Positions 39,953 to 49,065 of a stretch of 64,000 bases of DNA are shown here, piece by piece. Position 1 is the stretch's first letter; every line of letters starts with the position of its first letter. Source of the DNA: CAYTYZ01 sp964442385 (GTDB lineage Bacteria; Patescibacteriota; Microgenomatia; UBA12405); contig CAYTYZ010000003.1 of NCBI GenBank assembly GCA_964442385.1, positions 1-64,000 of the forward strand. The letters are read 5' to 3'. Below the pieces are notes generated by a model. It saw only the letters and a program-made list of their open reading frames with translations, did not search any database and was not told the origin of the DNA. Made by a program: the position numbers and the translations under genes.

Positions 39953-40624
39953 ATGCGTATTTTATTAGTCGAGGACGATACTACTCTAGGCCAAAACCTC
40001 AAGGAGCTTTTGCAAAGAAGCTCCTTTGCGGTTGACTGGGTCCAAGACCTAGCTTCTGCCAGCGACTATTTTGAAAGCAACGACTATGACTTGTTTATTG
40101 TTGACTGGATGCTACCCGGTAATACTTCCGGAATAGATTTAATTAAGCACATTAGGAGCCAAGCCAACTCTACCCCAGTACTTTTATTAACCGCCAGGTC
40201 CCAACTAGAAGATAAGGTCGAAGGCTTTACTTCTGGGGCCGACGATTATTTAACCAAGCCCTTTGCCATCGAAGAGCTTTTAGTCCGGGTCAAAGCTCTG
40301 ATCAGGCGTCTTCCCACTTTAACGCAAAACATAATCAAGATTTCAAATCTGACTATCGACACTAATTTAAACCAAGTTAAGCGTGCCGGTAAAGAAATTG
40401 CTCTTACCCCCAAAGAGTTCGCCCTTTTGCATTATCTTGCTCTCCATAAAAACGTAGCCCAAAATAGACTAGATATTTTATCCCATGTTTGGGACGAAAA
40501 CGCCGACATGTTTTCCAACACTGTTGACGTCCATATTCGTTATTTACGCCAAAAAATTGATTCTCAGTATAAACACAAGCTTATTCAAACCACCAAAGGC
40601 AAGGGCTATGCATTATGCGATTAA
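39953..40624 (+). CDS. OmpR-family response regulator
   Basis: 223 residues. The receiver domain has acidic pocket VEDDT, phospho-acceptor Asp51 (FIVDWMLPG), LLTARSQLEDKVEGF and the conserved Lys in YLTKPF. A C-terminal winged helix (EIALTPKEFALLHYLA; NTVDVHIRYLRQKI; TTKGKGYAL) completes it. It should bind DNA after phosphorylation by the kinase whose gene overlaps its 3' end by 10 nt. Likely binding site: the direct repeat at 39295..39311. Confidence 0.95.
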   Translation: MRILLVEDDTTLGQNLKELLQRSSFAVDWVQDLASASDYFESNDYDLFIVDWMLPGNTSGIDLIKHIRSQANSTPVLLLTARSQLEDKVEGFTSGADDYLTKPFAIEELLVRVKALIRRLPTLTQNIIKISNLTIDTNLNQVKRAGKEIALTPKEFALLHYLALHKNVAQNRLDILSHVWDENADMFSNTVDVHIRYLRQKIDSQYKHKLIQTTKGKGYALCD

Positions 40625-42005
40625 GTTATAGAGCCAAACTTTGGCTTTCCATCAGTTTTTTTTCAACCGTCCTCACAATTTTTACCTTTTTAATTTTCGG
40701 CTTAACTTATTACTATCTTAGCGGCAGATCACTACGCTCTGGTTTTTAAGCCAAACCAACGAACTGATTCGCAGTCATTTAATAGTTAAAGACAATCAGG
40801 TGTTTTTTCAAAAAGATAAAGAAGGCAATAGTCTATCTGCCTATTTACGTGACGAAGATCTTTCGGCTACTATTTTCGATTCCAACCAAAGGGTTATCAC
40901 CACTTATGGTATTTTTTCCGACGCATCTGTGTCCAAAGAAATCAGTCAGCTAAACAAATTTTATACCCTGTCCTATGGTCAAAAAGATTATCTTACTTTT
41001 ATTACTCCAATTAAAAAAGATGACACCACTTATGGCTATGTCCTCTTGTCCAAATCCTCCCAGCTTCAAAATGATTTCAATCGTCTGGCCCTATTTATAT
41101 TACCGCCAATTATAATATTAAGTTCTCTTTTGGGTTGGTTTTTTTCTTCCAAGCTAACCACCTTTTTGCTTTCACCCCTAGAAAATCTAATTACCCTTAT
41201 CAATACTTCTGATTATCACAATCTGCTGTCTGTTCTTAATCCGAACACCTCCCCAGACCACCTTTCTCGTCTCCAGACCTCTTACAACAGTATGGTGTCC
41301 AGACTTACCAAAGGCTACCAGGAGCAAAAACTTTTTATCAGCCGGGCTAGCCATGAATTCAAAACACCCCTGGCCAATCTTCTTTCAACTGTAGAACTTT
41401 TAGAACTAGACATCCAAGATAAAAAATTATCAAATCTTACCCCACGACTTACTCAAATAAAAAAAATTCTTCATACCCAATCTCGGCAAGTAGATGACCT
41501 ACTCAATATTAGCAATCTGTCTTATTCCAACATAGATTACGAAGCCATCTCTATCTATGATTTTTTTCAAAGCCTAATCAATCAATTCCAAAAAGACATC
41601 GCTGAAAAATCACTGATTGTAAACAACCAAACCAATCCAGAAGTTACTATATTTTTCCCAAAAAAGTACCTTCTATTAATTTTTCAGAATCTTGTCAGTA
41701 ACGCTATAAAATACAATAAGCCAAATGGATCAATTAATTTGTTGGCGAGTAAAACAGGGGATACCTTTTCCCTGTCTATTACTGACACGGGCCATGGTAT
41801 CAACTCTGACGATTTAGCACATATCTTTGACCCCTTCTTTCGCTCAAGTGCTACGTCCAGGTCAGTGACAGGTTCTGGTATTGGTTTAAACCTGGTCAAA
41901 CAAATTTGCGACCAGTATGGCTTGGTGATTTCAGCCACCTCCCAACCAGATATTTACACAACCATCACCATTTCAGGTTTTAAATCACCAGATACTTCGA
42001 TATAA
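40615..42005 (+). pseudogene. Membrane sensor histidine kinase, split by a frameshift
   Basis: From ATG 40615 the first frame encodes a basic start and a membrane segment, then stops at TAA within GGTTTTTAAG (40741..40750). The rest continues in another frame: LSQTNELIRSHLIVKDNQ, an extracytoplasmic sensor, a second membrane segment (LALFILPPIIILSSLLGWFF), H-box SRASHEFKTPLANLLS, N-box FQNLVSNAIKYN, then SITDTGHG and GSGIGLNLVKQ. One extra T in the five-T run (40743..40747) would join the two frames, so the break is probably a homopolymer error, but a real phase-variable tract is possible. Otherwise the kinase is complete. It is co-transcribed with the regulator. Confidence 0.85.
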
Positions 42006-42006
42006 T
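42001..42006 (+). promoter_or_regulatory. -10 box of the gene at 42012
   Basis: TATAAT overlaps the kinase stop and ends 5 nt before ATG 42012. Confidence 0.5.
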
Positions 42007-42011
42007 TTTTT

Positions 42012-42434
42012 ATGGATAACCCCAAAGAGCATTTAAAAAATATTCAAAAAGTTTTACCTCTCGTAGTTACTAAATTAAACAATCTCAATCTTCACTGGGT
42101 CCTTAGCGCTAGTGGTTCTCTTTTGGTTCATGGCCTGGACTTTGTTCCCTGGGACCTTGATTTTTTTACCACCCCCCAGGGGGTCTTACTTGCCTACGAT
42201 CAGTTTAAACAGTATGCCACTTCTACTCCTCACTATTTCGATACAGTCAATAAAAAATACATCGAGTTTCAAATGAAAATTTATGACGTAGAAGTAGAAG
42301 TTTGTGAAATCGAATATGTAAATGAAATTCAAATCGTAAATTACCAAGGCATAGATATTCCGGTATATCCTCTTGAGTGGGAGCTTAACGCCTACAACTC
42401 TCGCCATCCAGACCACCCTGTATCTAAAAACTAG
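42012..42434 (+). CDS. Nucleotidyltransferase-like protein
   Basis: 140 residues. HWVLSASGSLLVHGLDFVPW and DLDFFTTP fit the GS...DxD core of the polymerase-beta-type nucleotidyltransferase fold seen in MNT/AbiEii-like proteins. The third acidic residue may be in VEVCEIEYV. Activity and partner unknown; no antitoxin-like gene is next to it. Confidence 0.55.
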   Translation: MDNPKEHLKNIQKVLPLVVTKLNNLNLHWVLSASGSLLVHGLDFVPWDLDFFTTPQGVLLAYDQFKQYATSTPHYFDTVNKKYIEFQMKIYDVEVEVCEIEYVNEIQIVNYQGIDIPVYPLEWELNAYNSRHPDHPVSKN

Positions 42435-42450
42435 TGGTATCTTTATTTAT

Positions 42451-43515
42451 ATGACTGACCCAATTCAACCAACTAATCCAGTCCCGCCTTCGCAAACCCA
42501 TACTCCAACACTTTTCTTTCTTTTGATTGCAATTTCAATTCTTGCGTCTCTTATTGTTGGTATTCAAATTGGCAAAAACCAATTTACCAGCCAGCAGTCT
42601 GCCGTTTTGATTCCAACTACTTATCCAACCCCACAACCTGTAGTGCCAACCTCCGATCCTACTCCAACCCTTCAAATAGAAAAATATGATCCGCAAAAAA
42701 TTGTTGAAAATATAAAAAAAGCCATGAATTTAAACAAAAATATACCAGTTAATCAGGTCAACTTTAGTTGGCTAGACGATCTTTCAAAAAATGGTACTGT
42801 TGAATGCGCCGACAACTTTAAACAGCTTGCTGGCTATGGTTTTACAGTAAATAATTTAACAAATTATAAAGGTCCAGTATCTATTGACCGTTACTATCCA
42901 GGTTCTCAGGAATCTGGGTGCAACAATGCCGTTGCTACAATAAAGGGCCGAAATGGCTATATCATTGGCAATGTAGTTTGTGTTTGGTCGGGTGAAGCAA
43001 AGACGCTAGATGGTCCAGCTACAGTCTCGTTTGTCTGTGGCAATAATCTTGCCTTGCAAACTCAAAATACCAGTACTCCCGATCCGATTATTGCTTTAAA
43101 TAATTACTCCAATAAAGTACACAATGTAAGTTTCAAATACCCCCAAACTTGGAAGCTTGATAGTAAAAACGACCAAGAGCCAATAAACGCTGGCCTTACT
43201 TTAACCAAAGGAGAGGCAAAAATTACAATCTTTCTCAACATGGACGGAATAGGTGGTGGAGGTCAGTCCTACAAGGGAACTGAATTAATTTTAGATGGGA
43301 ACAAAGTCTTCTTATTCAAAGAGAGTGTCACCAGATCATCGCAAGAAATCTTGGGAGTCACCTCAACACTAGTAAACTCCCTAGGGGTGTTTGAAATAAA
43401 AGACAAAACTTATTCCATTCGGCTATCGTACCCAAGCACTGTCGATGCCTCAACAGGGTCAAATCTGGAAAAAGAATTCCAACAAATGCTTTCAACCTTT
43501 AAATTTAGCCCGTAA
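42451..43515 (+). CDS. Membrane-anchored protein with PsbP-like C-terminal domain
   Basis: 354 residues: a proline-rich cytosolic start (TDPIQPTNPVPPSQTHTPT), one membrane segment (FFLLIAISILASLIVGIQIG), a P/T linker, a ~120-residue domain with paired Cys (GTVECADN; SGCNNAVA; NVVCVWSG; VSFVCGNN), and a C-terminal PsbP-like domain (FKYPQTWKLDSK to FKFSP). PsbP-like modules are common on surface proteins of Patescibacteria. ATG 42451 is chosen, as the upstream frame overlaps the previous gene. Confidence 0.7.
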   Translation: MTDPIQPTNPVPPSQTHTPTLFFLLIAISILASLIVGIQIGKNQFTSQQSAVLIPTTYPTPQPVVPTSDPTPTLQIEKYDPQKIVENIKKAMNLNKNIPVNQVNFSWLDDLSKNGTVECADNFKQLAGYGFTVNNLTNYKGPVSIDRYYPGSQESGCNNAVATIKGRNGYIIGNVVCVWSGEAKTLDGPATVSFVCGNNLALQTQNTSTPDPIIALNNYSNKVHNVSFKYPQTWKLDSKNDQEPINAGLTLTKGEAKITIFLNMDGIGGGGQSYKGTELILDGNKVFLFKESVTRSSQEILGVTSTLVNSLGVFEIKDKTYSIRLSYPSTVDASTGSNLEKEFQQMLSTFKFSP

Positions 43516-43539
43516 CAGATAAGTAATAGTCTAACTTGG

Positions 43540-43545
43540 TATAAT
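43540..43545 (+). promoter_or_regulatory. Extended -10 of the gene at 43551
   Basis: TTGGTATAAT with the TG element one base upstream; the hexamer ends 5 nt before ATG 43551. Confidence 0.6.
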
Positions 43546-43550
43546 CCATT

Positions 43551-44102
43551 ATGCCGAAATTTAGCCAAACTTTCACTTCCAAGCATGGGGTTGATTATAT
43601 CGTTTCTTCTTGTGACGACTATATTTTCGACCCCAAAGATTTCTATAATTTAATTAAAATTTTTCTCGATCCGCCGGTCTACGAGTACATCACCAAAGGG
43701 GTACTAAAAAAGTACTATCCCAAGACTCCGTTTGTGGAGCTACTGGCCTCCGATTTCCTTCGTGATAATGCCAAACTTTGGAAAGAAAAAAAAGAATACC
43801 GTTTTTTTATTCGCCGAAAAAATGATGGACTATTAGTTGGCATTATTGGCTTTAATTTACCTAAAAAAGATTATCCCGAGCGTTGGATCTATAAACTTTC
43901 TACCGAGCCGAGCTTTATGTTTACCTGCATACCATTCTGTCTTAATTTTATTGCCAAACTAGGCCATCGTCGCACTTTTGGTTTGGTCAATGTCGCCAAC
44001 GAACAGATGAACAAGCTTTCCATATCCCTGGGCTATCAAAAAATAAAAAAAGTTAGGCAACAGGGGAACCTGCATACCAGATATGAAATTAATTGGACTT
44101 AG
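43551..44102 (+). CDS. GNAT-like acetyltransferase
   Basis: 183 residues. EYRFFIRRKNDGLLVGIIGF is a GNAT beta2-beta4 pattern, and RTFGLVNVANEQMNKLSISL followed by GYQKIKK is the C-terminal N-x-x-x-x-x-L...LGY helix. The pyrophosphate-binding R/QxxGxG/A loop is poorly matched (KLGHRRTFG), so acetyl-CoA binding may be weak or the fold divergent. Overlaps the next gene by 20 nt. Confidence 0.6.
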   Translation: MPKFSQTFTSKHGVDYIVSSCDDYIFDPKDFYNLIKIFLDPPVYEYITKGVLKKYYPKTPFVELLASDFLRDNAKLWKEKKEYRFFIRRKNDGLLVGIIGFNLPKKDYPERWIYKLSTEPSFMFTCIPFCLNFIAKLGHRRTFGLVNVANEQMNKLSISLGYQKIKKVRQQGNLHTRYEINWT

Positions 44103-45024
44103 CCTTTTTACTTTATTATTAGTTTTCGCTTATAAATTAGGTTCCCAACCTTTAAAAACTATGCCACTTACAAACACCGACCACTCCACCTTTCCTCTCC
44201 GTGTCCAGGCCTCCACACTGGTCGTACATTCCGTAGCCGCCCTGCGTGATTTTTATACCGCCGGACTTGGTTTTGATATTCTATATGAAGACAGATCTAA
44301 CCTAGCTTTAGGCAAAAACGATAAAATTATTTTATACCTACAAGAAGACCCCAAGGCTATTATTCCTCCCTCATCTTCTGTGGGTCTTTATCATAATGCC
44401 TTTGTCTACCAAGACGGTGCTTACCTAGCCGAGCGTCTAGCCTATTTACAAAAAAATTACGCCTCTCTGTTTGAAGGTAGTGCTAACCACACTGTCAGCC
44501 TGGCTTTTTATCTTCATGACCCAGAAGGTAACGGCATCGAGCTATATTGGGACACCCCAGACTCTACTTGGACCAAGGATTCTGCCGGCGAAGTTGAAAT
44601 GGGTACCACTTATCTTGATCCCCAAGAATTTATCAATAAATACAGCGGAGCTATACAAAGTAAAAATATCTACCTCGGCCATATTCATTTAAAAGTTAGT
44701 GATATCAAGCTGGCCAAATCATTTTACGTAGACACTCTGGGCCTGACTATCAAAAAACAAACCCCTGACGCTTTGTTTTTAGCCAGTGGTGGTTATCACC
44801 ACCATATTGGAGTTAATGTTTGGCAGTCAGCTGGCTCTCCTAAAAAGACACCCGGTACTACCGGCCTGGTCGAATATATTCTTCATGCCAGTCCCGAGGC
44901 CTTTGCCAGAATTGAAGCCAATCTTCCCAAGGCCAAGCCCAACTATATGCAAGATGATAAACCCGGGGTTACCATCCTTACTGATCCTTGGGGTGTTCAA
45001 GTCAAAATAGTCCAAAGTAACTAA
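44083..45024 (+). CDS. Tandem VOC protein (CatE-like) with possible N-terminal membrane anchor
   Basis: 313 residues from ATG 44083, with an N-terminal hydrophobic stretch (GLSLFTLLLVFAYKLG). A shorter start at ATG 44161 gives a cytosolic form and cannot be excluded. Two VOC modules follow. The first holds LHDPEGNGIELYWDTPDSTW, the pattern of CatE-like proteins. The second holds IYLGHIHLKVSDIKLAKSFY and GGYHHHIG, likely metal ligands. The last Glu expected near the end is replaced (DPWGVQVKIV). Substrate unknown; catechol or glyoxal-like compounds are typical for the family. Confidence 0.8.
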   Translation: MKLIGLSLFTLLLVFAYKLGSQPLKTMPLTNTDHSTFPLRVQASTLVVHSVAALRDFYTAGLGFDILYEDRSNLALGKNDKIILYLQEDPKAIIPPSSSVGLYHNAFVYQDGAYLAERLAYLQKNYASLFEGSANHTVSLAFYLHDPEGNGIELYWDTPDSTWTKDSAGEVEMGTTYLDPQEFINKYSGAIQSKNIYLGHIHLKVSDIKLAKSFYVDTLGLTIKKQTPDALFLASGGYHHHIGVNVWQSAGSPKKTPGTTGLVEYILHASPEAFARIEANLPKAKPNYMQDDKPGVTILTDPWGVQVKIVQSN

Positions 45025-45032
45025 TCTTCTGT

Positions 45033-45038
45033 CATAAT
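45033..45038 (+). promoter_or_regulatory. Extended -10 of the gene at 45044
   Basis: TGtCATAAT; the hexamer ends 5 nt before the ATG. CTAATCTTCT sits directly upstream and resembles the half-sites at 39295 and 51644. Confidence 0.5.
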
Positions 45039-45043
45039 TACTT

Positions 45044-46273
45044 ATGTCAACTGAATTTTCTTTTTCAACTCCTTTGAAATTATTTTTACTTTTTTTATCC
45101 CTGTGCCTAATATCTTTTTTACCTATATTGGGCTTTTATCTTGGAACAAATTTTAAACAAAAAACGGTCGTCCAGGAGCCAGCAAAACCAACCGAAATCG
45201 AGGATTCAAAAAAGCCAGAAAACACTAGTACATGGTCCATGCCTGTTTCCACAGAGCAAGGGATACCTATTGTTAAAAATGAAAAGCTTTATGTCTATCA
45301 TCTGAATTCAAAAACTTCCCAAGACACGGGATACATAACTTCTTCTGGAAGTGGTACTCTGGGGCAGGGAGGGGATAGGCCGATTTTGTCTCCAGACGGC
45401 AAATTTATTGCCTTTATTAACAAGCAAGACAACTCCAGACTTTATCTTTTACCTATCAGTAGCAAACAAGCTCTTAAACTTACAGACTATCCAGTTGCAT
45501 ATTTAACTGACTGGTCCAAAGATAGTACTAAAATACTATTTTATCTAAGCTATGACAGCCTAGCTTCCAGAAAAGACGGCCCTGGTGCGGACCTCACCGC
45601 TGTTGAAAAATTCAATCCAGCTCATCAAACGGGATTCCACACTTTTAGTATTACAGACGGAAAGGATACCAATATTTACCCCATTAGTGGCGCCCAAAAC
45701 GGCTATATCTTCAATGTTTTTGGTTTTATTGACACTAGTAGGCTACTCGTAGAATACGAAATGCCGGGTTATCAGGAGACTGTCAGACACGTTCTGTTTG
45801 ATACCAATACTTTTGTTGCTGACTATTTAACTTTAAGCACTCAAAAACCTGATTTTGCAACCCAACGTTCATTCTCAGCAAACGGCACACTTTGGGCACA
45901 TACTTCCGATAGTAATTCCACAGATAAAGGCGTCGATATTATGTTTTCAAATTTTCCTTCCTGGGATGGTGTTATCGTTGATTCTGCACCTTTCGCCCAT
46001 ATACAACGACCAATCATAAATTCAACCGGAAAATTACTTGCCTACCAAAAAAGAGGTGCCGAAGTAAAGCCAGGTATGTTTGCAGAAAAAACTATTTTTT
46101 GGGACACCTCTGCTAAAAAGAAAATATCAGAAATCAATGGCCGTCCCTTGTATTGGGTAACGGATAACCAATTCCTGGTAGGAATAATTAATTTTCAAGA
46201 TGACCAAAACGGTTTTCAGTCATACGATCTTTATGATGTAACCACAAAACTTACTGACAATATCAATCCTTAG
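45044..46273 (+). CDS. Membrane-anchored TolB/WD40-like beta-propeller protein
   Basis: 409 residues. An N-terminal membrane segment (LKLFLLFLSLCLISFLPIL) is followed by repeated blades with the WD40-like/TolB consensus, for example RPILSPDGKFIAFINKQDNS, TDWSKDSTKILFYLS and QRPIINSTGKLLAYQKRG. Such propellers bind proteins or ligands outside the membrane. No enzyme domain is attached. The stop overlaps the convergent gene through TTAG. Confidence 0.75.
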   Translation: MSTEFSFSTPLKLFLLFLSLCLISFLPILGFYLGTNFKQKTVVQEPAKPTEIEDSKKPENTSTWSMPVSTEQGIPIVKNEKLYVYHLNSKTSQDTGYITSSGSGTLGQGGDRPILSPDGKFIAFINKQDNSRLYLLPISSKQALKLTDYPVAYLTDWSKDSTKILFYLSYDSLASRKDGPGADLTAVEKFNPAHQTGFHTFSITDGKDTNIYPISGAQNGYIFNVFGFIDTSRLLVEYEMPGYQETVRHVLFDTNTFVADYLTLSTQKPDFATQRSFSANGTLWAHTSDSNSTDKGVDIMFSNFPSWDGVIVDSAPFAHIQRPIINSTGKLLAYQKRGAEVKPGMFAEKTIFWDTSAKKKISEINGRPLYWVTDNQFLVGIINFQDDQNGFQSYDLYDVTTKLTDNINP

Positions 46274-46767
46274 TAATCTACTTTTTCCATGTCTATAAAA
46301 TTGAATTTTATGCCCATTTTTTTTAACTCAGCTACCGGATCACTTATCTCTTCAACCTTTATAGGCGCAAGGGGATCTTTAGTAATTACTTCCAAGTCTC
46401 CCAGTCCTTCCATATGAAAAAAACTATCCTTATCAAATGTCATCAAATAGCCACCTTGCCCATAAAGTATTTCCAAAGACTTTTCTAGAGTATCAAGACC
46501 AAAGATATAAATTTCTTCTCGATAGTCATAAAGACTGACCCCCACTCTATATTTATAACTATTTCCTTTAATTTGCACTATTTGTGGTTCGTAAACATAG
46601 CTCATGGCTATCCATTTGTAGGCAGTAGCATGAAATGACACCTCGTCGAATGTAATCAAGTCTTTTCCATCCAACCCCACCTTACTTCGTTTCTGGCGTT
46701 TTGGAATGGCCATGTCAAATTTAACCATCGATCCGTGAAACACATATTTATCATCAGCCATTTTCAT
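46270..46767 (-). CDS. Hypothetical protein
   Basis: 165 residues, soluble, no family recognised. Beta-rich (VSFHATAYKWIAMSYVYEPQ; GNSYKYRVGVSLYDYREEIY). A TTG at 46776 overlaps the extended end of the uracil-glycosylase-like frame, but ATG 46767 lies 8 nt after GATAAT (46776..46781) and is preferred. Confidence 0.6.
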   Translation of the reverse strand: MKMADDKYVFHGSMVKFDMAIPKRQKRSKVGLDGKDLITFDEVSFHATAYKWIAMSYVYEPQIVQIKGNSYKYRVGVSLYDYREEIYIFGLDTLEKSLEILYGQGGYLMTFDKDSFFHMEGLGDLEVITKDPLAPIKVEEISDPVAELKKMGIKFNFIDMEKVDY

Positions 46768-46772
46768 TGTTT

Positions 46773-47375
46773 TCAATTATCCCACACACTTTCGATACCC
46801 TGTCTAATTATTCTCGGATCCACGTGAGCCGCCGGATGAAAACTATTAATTATCTTATACTTGCCTCCAATTTCTGTCACTTGTTTTTAGGCTAGTTTGC
46901 CCAAACATAGCACCACCCTAGGTCGGACTATTTCTAGTTGCCTTTTTAAAAAGGGGAGCGACAGCTTCATACCCAGCTTTTCATCAAAGTTTGCGCTACC
47001 CCTAAACAGTGTTCCGCTCCGGCAAAACACCACCGCCACTGTAAAAAACATCCTTTCCCAGTCCTCCCTTTCTATCTTTTTTCCAAATCTTTTTTCAAAC
47101 CCAGTTGAAAGCGAGTTTAATAGAAACTTTTCGGTTCGTGAGCTAAATTGCGTACTCCATTCTTCTTCTGATTTGTAGTTCTCAATGTATTTAAGTAAGG
47201 CACAGTATGGTCCCCAATCCTGGCCAACTATCACAATATCTTTTTTCTCCAGATTAGTGTCCCAATCAAACCACTTATTGGGAATTCTCTTGTGTAATGC
47301 AAACTGATTTACCAGCTTTTTACCAACCTCAATCTTCGCCAAATCTTTCCATATCTGCCTGGGGGAATCAATCAT
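46773..47375 (-). pseudogene. Uracil-DNA glycosylase-like protein with an in-frame stop
   Basis: From ATG 47375 the frame encodes a UDG-superfamily protein. Motif 1 is DIVIVGQDWGPYCALL; the region RPRVVLCLGKLA follows. A TAA at 46887..46889 then ends the frame. Translation of the same frame past it reads KQVTEIGGKYKIINSFHPAA and ends at TGA 46773, and INSFHPAAH is the expected UDG motif with its catalytic-site His. So the last 37 codons, including that motif, are cut off. TTA to TAA by one change would explain it. It overlaps the kinase gene by 8 nt. Function would be removal of damaged bases or another UDG-like role. Confidence 0.7.
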
Positions 47376-47940
47376 AGTTTTTATGTATAAAATCAGAAAC
47401 TTTATCAGGTTTATATTTTTCAAAAAAATCTTTTTCATTAGGCATAAATATTTCTTGCCACAGCTTTTTAATATATAGATTATTGTCCCGTTTTATTCCT
47501 CTTTCGGTAGCAACAGCCAGGGGAACGTCTACCCAGATTTTATAATCCAACAATTGCACAATTTCGGGATGGAAGATACCACAACCTTCAATTAACAAAT
47601 ATTTCTTTTTGTCTAATTTAATTATTTTTTCACTATTTGTCTCTGGCCAAGGTCTATGCTCGTATTCTATTGGCCATAGTTTATCAATTGCTGGCTTTAT
47701 AACCTTTTCTAGCATTTTAAGTCTATTAAAATTGCTCCATTCAAAGTCTCTTTTCCAAGTAAAATCCGAACTAAATGAATCCATGCTAACTATATTGCAA
47801 TCTCCTAGATTTCCAGCCAAAGCCAAAGCAAGAGTACTTTTTCCAGACCCTCCAAATCCAGAAATACCAATAATAAAAAGTTCTTTTTCTTTCGACCTAT
47901 CTAAAATTTCAGAAACCAAGACTTCGAGTTCTTTTCCCAT
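47368..47940 (-). CDS. P-loop kinase of the uridine kinase/phosphoribulokinase type
   Basis: 190 residues. Walker A is IIGISGFGGSGKSTLALALA. SMDSFSS carries the acceptor Asp, YLLIEGCGIFH the Walker-B-like strand, and RGIKRDNN the LID arginines. The family phosphorylates nucleosides or sugars; the substrate is unknown. The start is ATG 47940, with TATAAT 6 nt upstream; the longer frame to 48030 covers the divergent HIT gene and is rejected. Confidence 0.85.
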   Translation of the reverse strand: MGKELEVLVSEILDRSKEKELFIIGISGFGGSGKSTLALALAGNLGDCNIVSMDSFSSDFTWKRDFEWSNFNRLKMLEKVIKPAIDKLWPIEYEHRPWPETNSEKIIKLDKKKYLLIEGCGIFHPEIVQLLDYKIWVDVPLAVATERGIKRDNNLYIKKLWQEIFMPNEKDFFEKYKPDKVSDFIHKNYD

Positions 47941-47946
47941 TATCAA

Positions 47947-47952
47947 ATTATA
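47947..47952 (-). promoter_or_regulatory. -10 box of the P-loop kinase gene
   Basis: TATAAT on the minus strand, 6 nt before ATG 47940; it decides the start. Confidence 0.6.
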
Positions 47953-47967
47953 CCCTGCCTTTTTTGT

Positions 47968-47973
47968 TAAACT
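47968..47973 (+). promoter_or_regulatory. Extended -10 (TTGTTAAACT type)
   Basis: TGtTAAACT; the hexamer ends 5 nt before ATG 47979. Confidence 0.5.
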
Positions 47974-47978
47974 ATCCC

Positions 47979-48314
47979 ATGCCAACCACTTTTGATTTTT
48001 ATTGCGACGAAGCTCTTTCGGGCCGCACACCAGTAAAAAAGCTTTACGAGTCAGACCAAGTATTGGCCTTTTATCACACCCGGCCCTCTTATGTTGTTCA
48101 TATAGTCATTATTCCTAAAAAACATATTTTAGATCTACCATCTTTAAATGATGATGAACTGACTATTGTCAGTGAGATCCTAAAAGTAGCCCGAGATCTG
48201 TCGCGCACTTTAGACAAATCCCAGGGCATTCGACTGCTCACCAATATTGGCCAGTATCAAGACACACCCCATCTTCATTTTCATTTAATTAGCGGCCAAA
48301 AACTAGTTTTATGA
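47979..48314 (+). CDS. HIT-family nucleotide hydrolase/transferase
   Basis: 111 residues, the usual length. YCDEALSGRTPVKKLYESDQ starts the fold, HIVIIPKKHILDLPSL is the central strand and helix, and TPHLHFHLISG is the histidine triad (HxHxH). HIT proteins hydrolyse nucleoside phosphoramidates or dinucleotides. The start was moved to ATG 47979 from the in-frame TTG at 47964. Overlaps the next gene by 4 nt (ATGA). Confidence 0.93.
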   Translation: MPTTFDFYCDEALSGRTPVKKLYESDQVLAFYHTRPSYVVHIVIIPKKHILDLPSLNDDELTIVSEILKVARDLSRTLDKSQGIRLLTNIGQYQDTPHLHFHLISGQKLVL

Positions 48315-48760
48315 AACCAACACTTTATATTATGTGCGGCCTGCCTTTTTCTGGCAAAAGTACTTACTCTAAAGAGTTGGCACTCAAAGAAAATATTCCC
48401 AGAATTTCCTGGGATGAATCTTGGTTAATGTTGGAACAATCTGGGCAGCTAACAGGTGACAACAAAAATCAAACTGTTACCGACTATTGCGAACAAGAAA
48501 TCAGCAAATTACTGCAAAGTGGCACGTCCGTGGTCTATGACAATCTTAATCACGATCGGGCTCTACGAGATCATCTCAAAGAGTTAGCCCTTACCTCTGG
48601 AGGACTTGGCAAAATCATTTACATCCAAGTTTCTTATGAAGAAGTTCACGCCAGAAGAAACAGAGCCAGAATATCTAAAGAAAGACCAGTGGTTGACGAC
48701 CTGGTTTTTGAAAAAGGCTTGGCTGACTTCCAGCCACCAACTCCAGACGAACTGCGATAG
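48311..48760 (+). CDS. P-loop kinase (AAA/zeta-toxin-like small ATPase)
   Basis: 149 residues. Walker A is MCGLPFSGKSTYSKELAL. ISWDESWL is the substrate-binding Asp strand, VVYDNLNHDRALRDHL follows, and VSYEEVHARRNRARISKERP is the Arg-rich LID. This class phosphorylates small molecules or polynucleotide ends. The protein ends DFQPPTPDELR, somewhat shorter than relatives. It is translated with the HIT gene (4-nt overlap). Confidence 0.82.
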   Translation: MKPTLYIMCGLPFSGKSTYSKELALKENIPRISWDESWLMLEQSGQLTGDNKNQTVTDYCEQEISKLLQSGTSVVYDNLNHDRALRDHLKELALTSGGLGKIIYIQVSYEEVHARRNRARISKERPVVDDLVFEKGLADFQPPTPDELR

Positions 48761-48761
48761 C

Positions 48762-49049
48762 CTAAACTTCTACTTTTACCTTAATTTTATCTCCCACAGC
48801 TAAATTTTCCGCCTTCCTTACCGCTTTTTTTAAAAACAACAAATATACTTTATTCTTGCTGGGGAAAATGCTGGTTATCCAGGTGGTTTTGCCAACAGTT
48901 ACCCGGCTAGGCACCGACCCAAATCCACGACGTCTAAATTTACTACTTTCATCTTTTATTGCGTGGTATGTCGTCAGGTCTGTTGTTACATAGTGCCAAT
49001 TACCACCCTCAAATACTTTCAGTTTATCTTCAATTAAATAAGTTCCCAT
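48762..49049 (-). CDS. DUF1905 protein
   Basis: 95 residues. GNWHYVTTD, RRRGFGSVPSRVTVGKTTWI, TSIFPSKNKVYLLFLKKAVR and LAVGDKIKVKVEV follow the DUF1905 pattern in order, a beta-barrel protein of unknown role. TACTAT lies 6 nt before the ATG and overlaps the -10 of the divergent ABC-F gene. Confidence 0.88.
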   Translation of the reverse strand: MGTYLIEDKLKVFEGGNWHYVTTDLTTYHAIKDESSKFRRRGFGSVPSRVTVGKTTWITSIFPSKNKVYLLFLKKAVRKAENLAVGDKIKVKVEV

Positions 49050-49055
49050 GTTTTA

Positions 49056-49065
49056 ATAGTACAAT
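49056..49065. promoter_or_regulatory. Overlapping divergent -10 elements
   Basis: ATAGTACAAT: TACTAT on the minus strand (49056..49061, 6 nt before ATG 49049) and TACAAT on the plus strand (49060..49065, 6 nt before ATG 49072) share two bases. Confidence 0.55.

Noticed and set aside
46887..46889. Reassignment of TAA as a sense codon
   Set aside because: TAA ends many other genes in the window at sensible positions, so one internal TAA is better explained by mutation or error.
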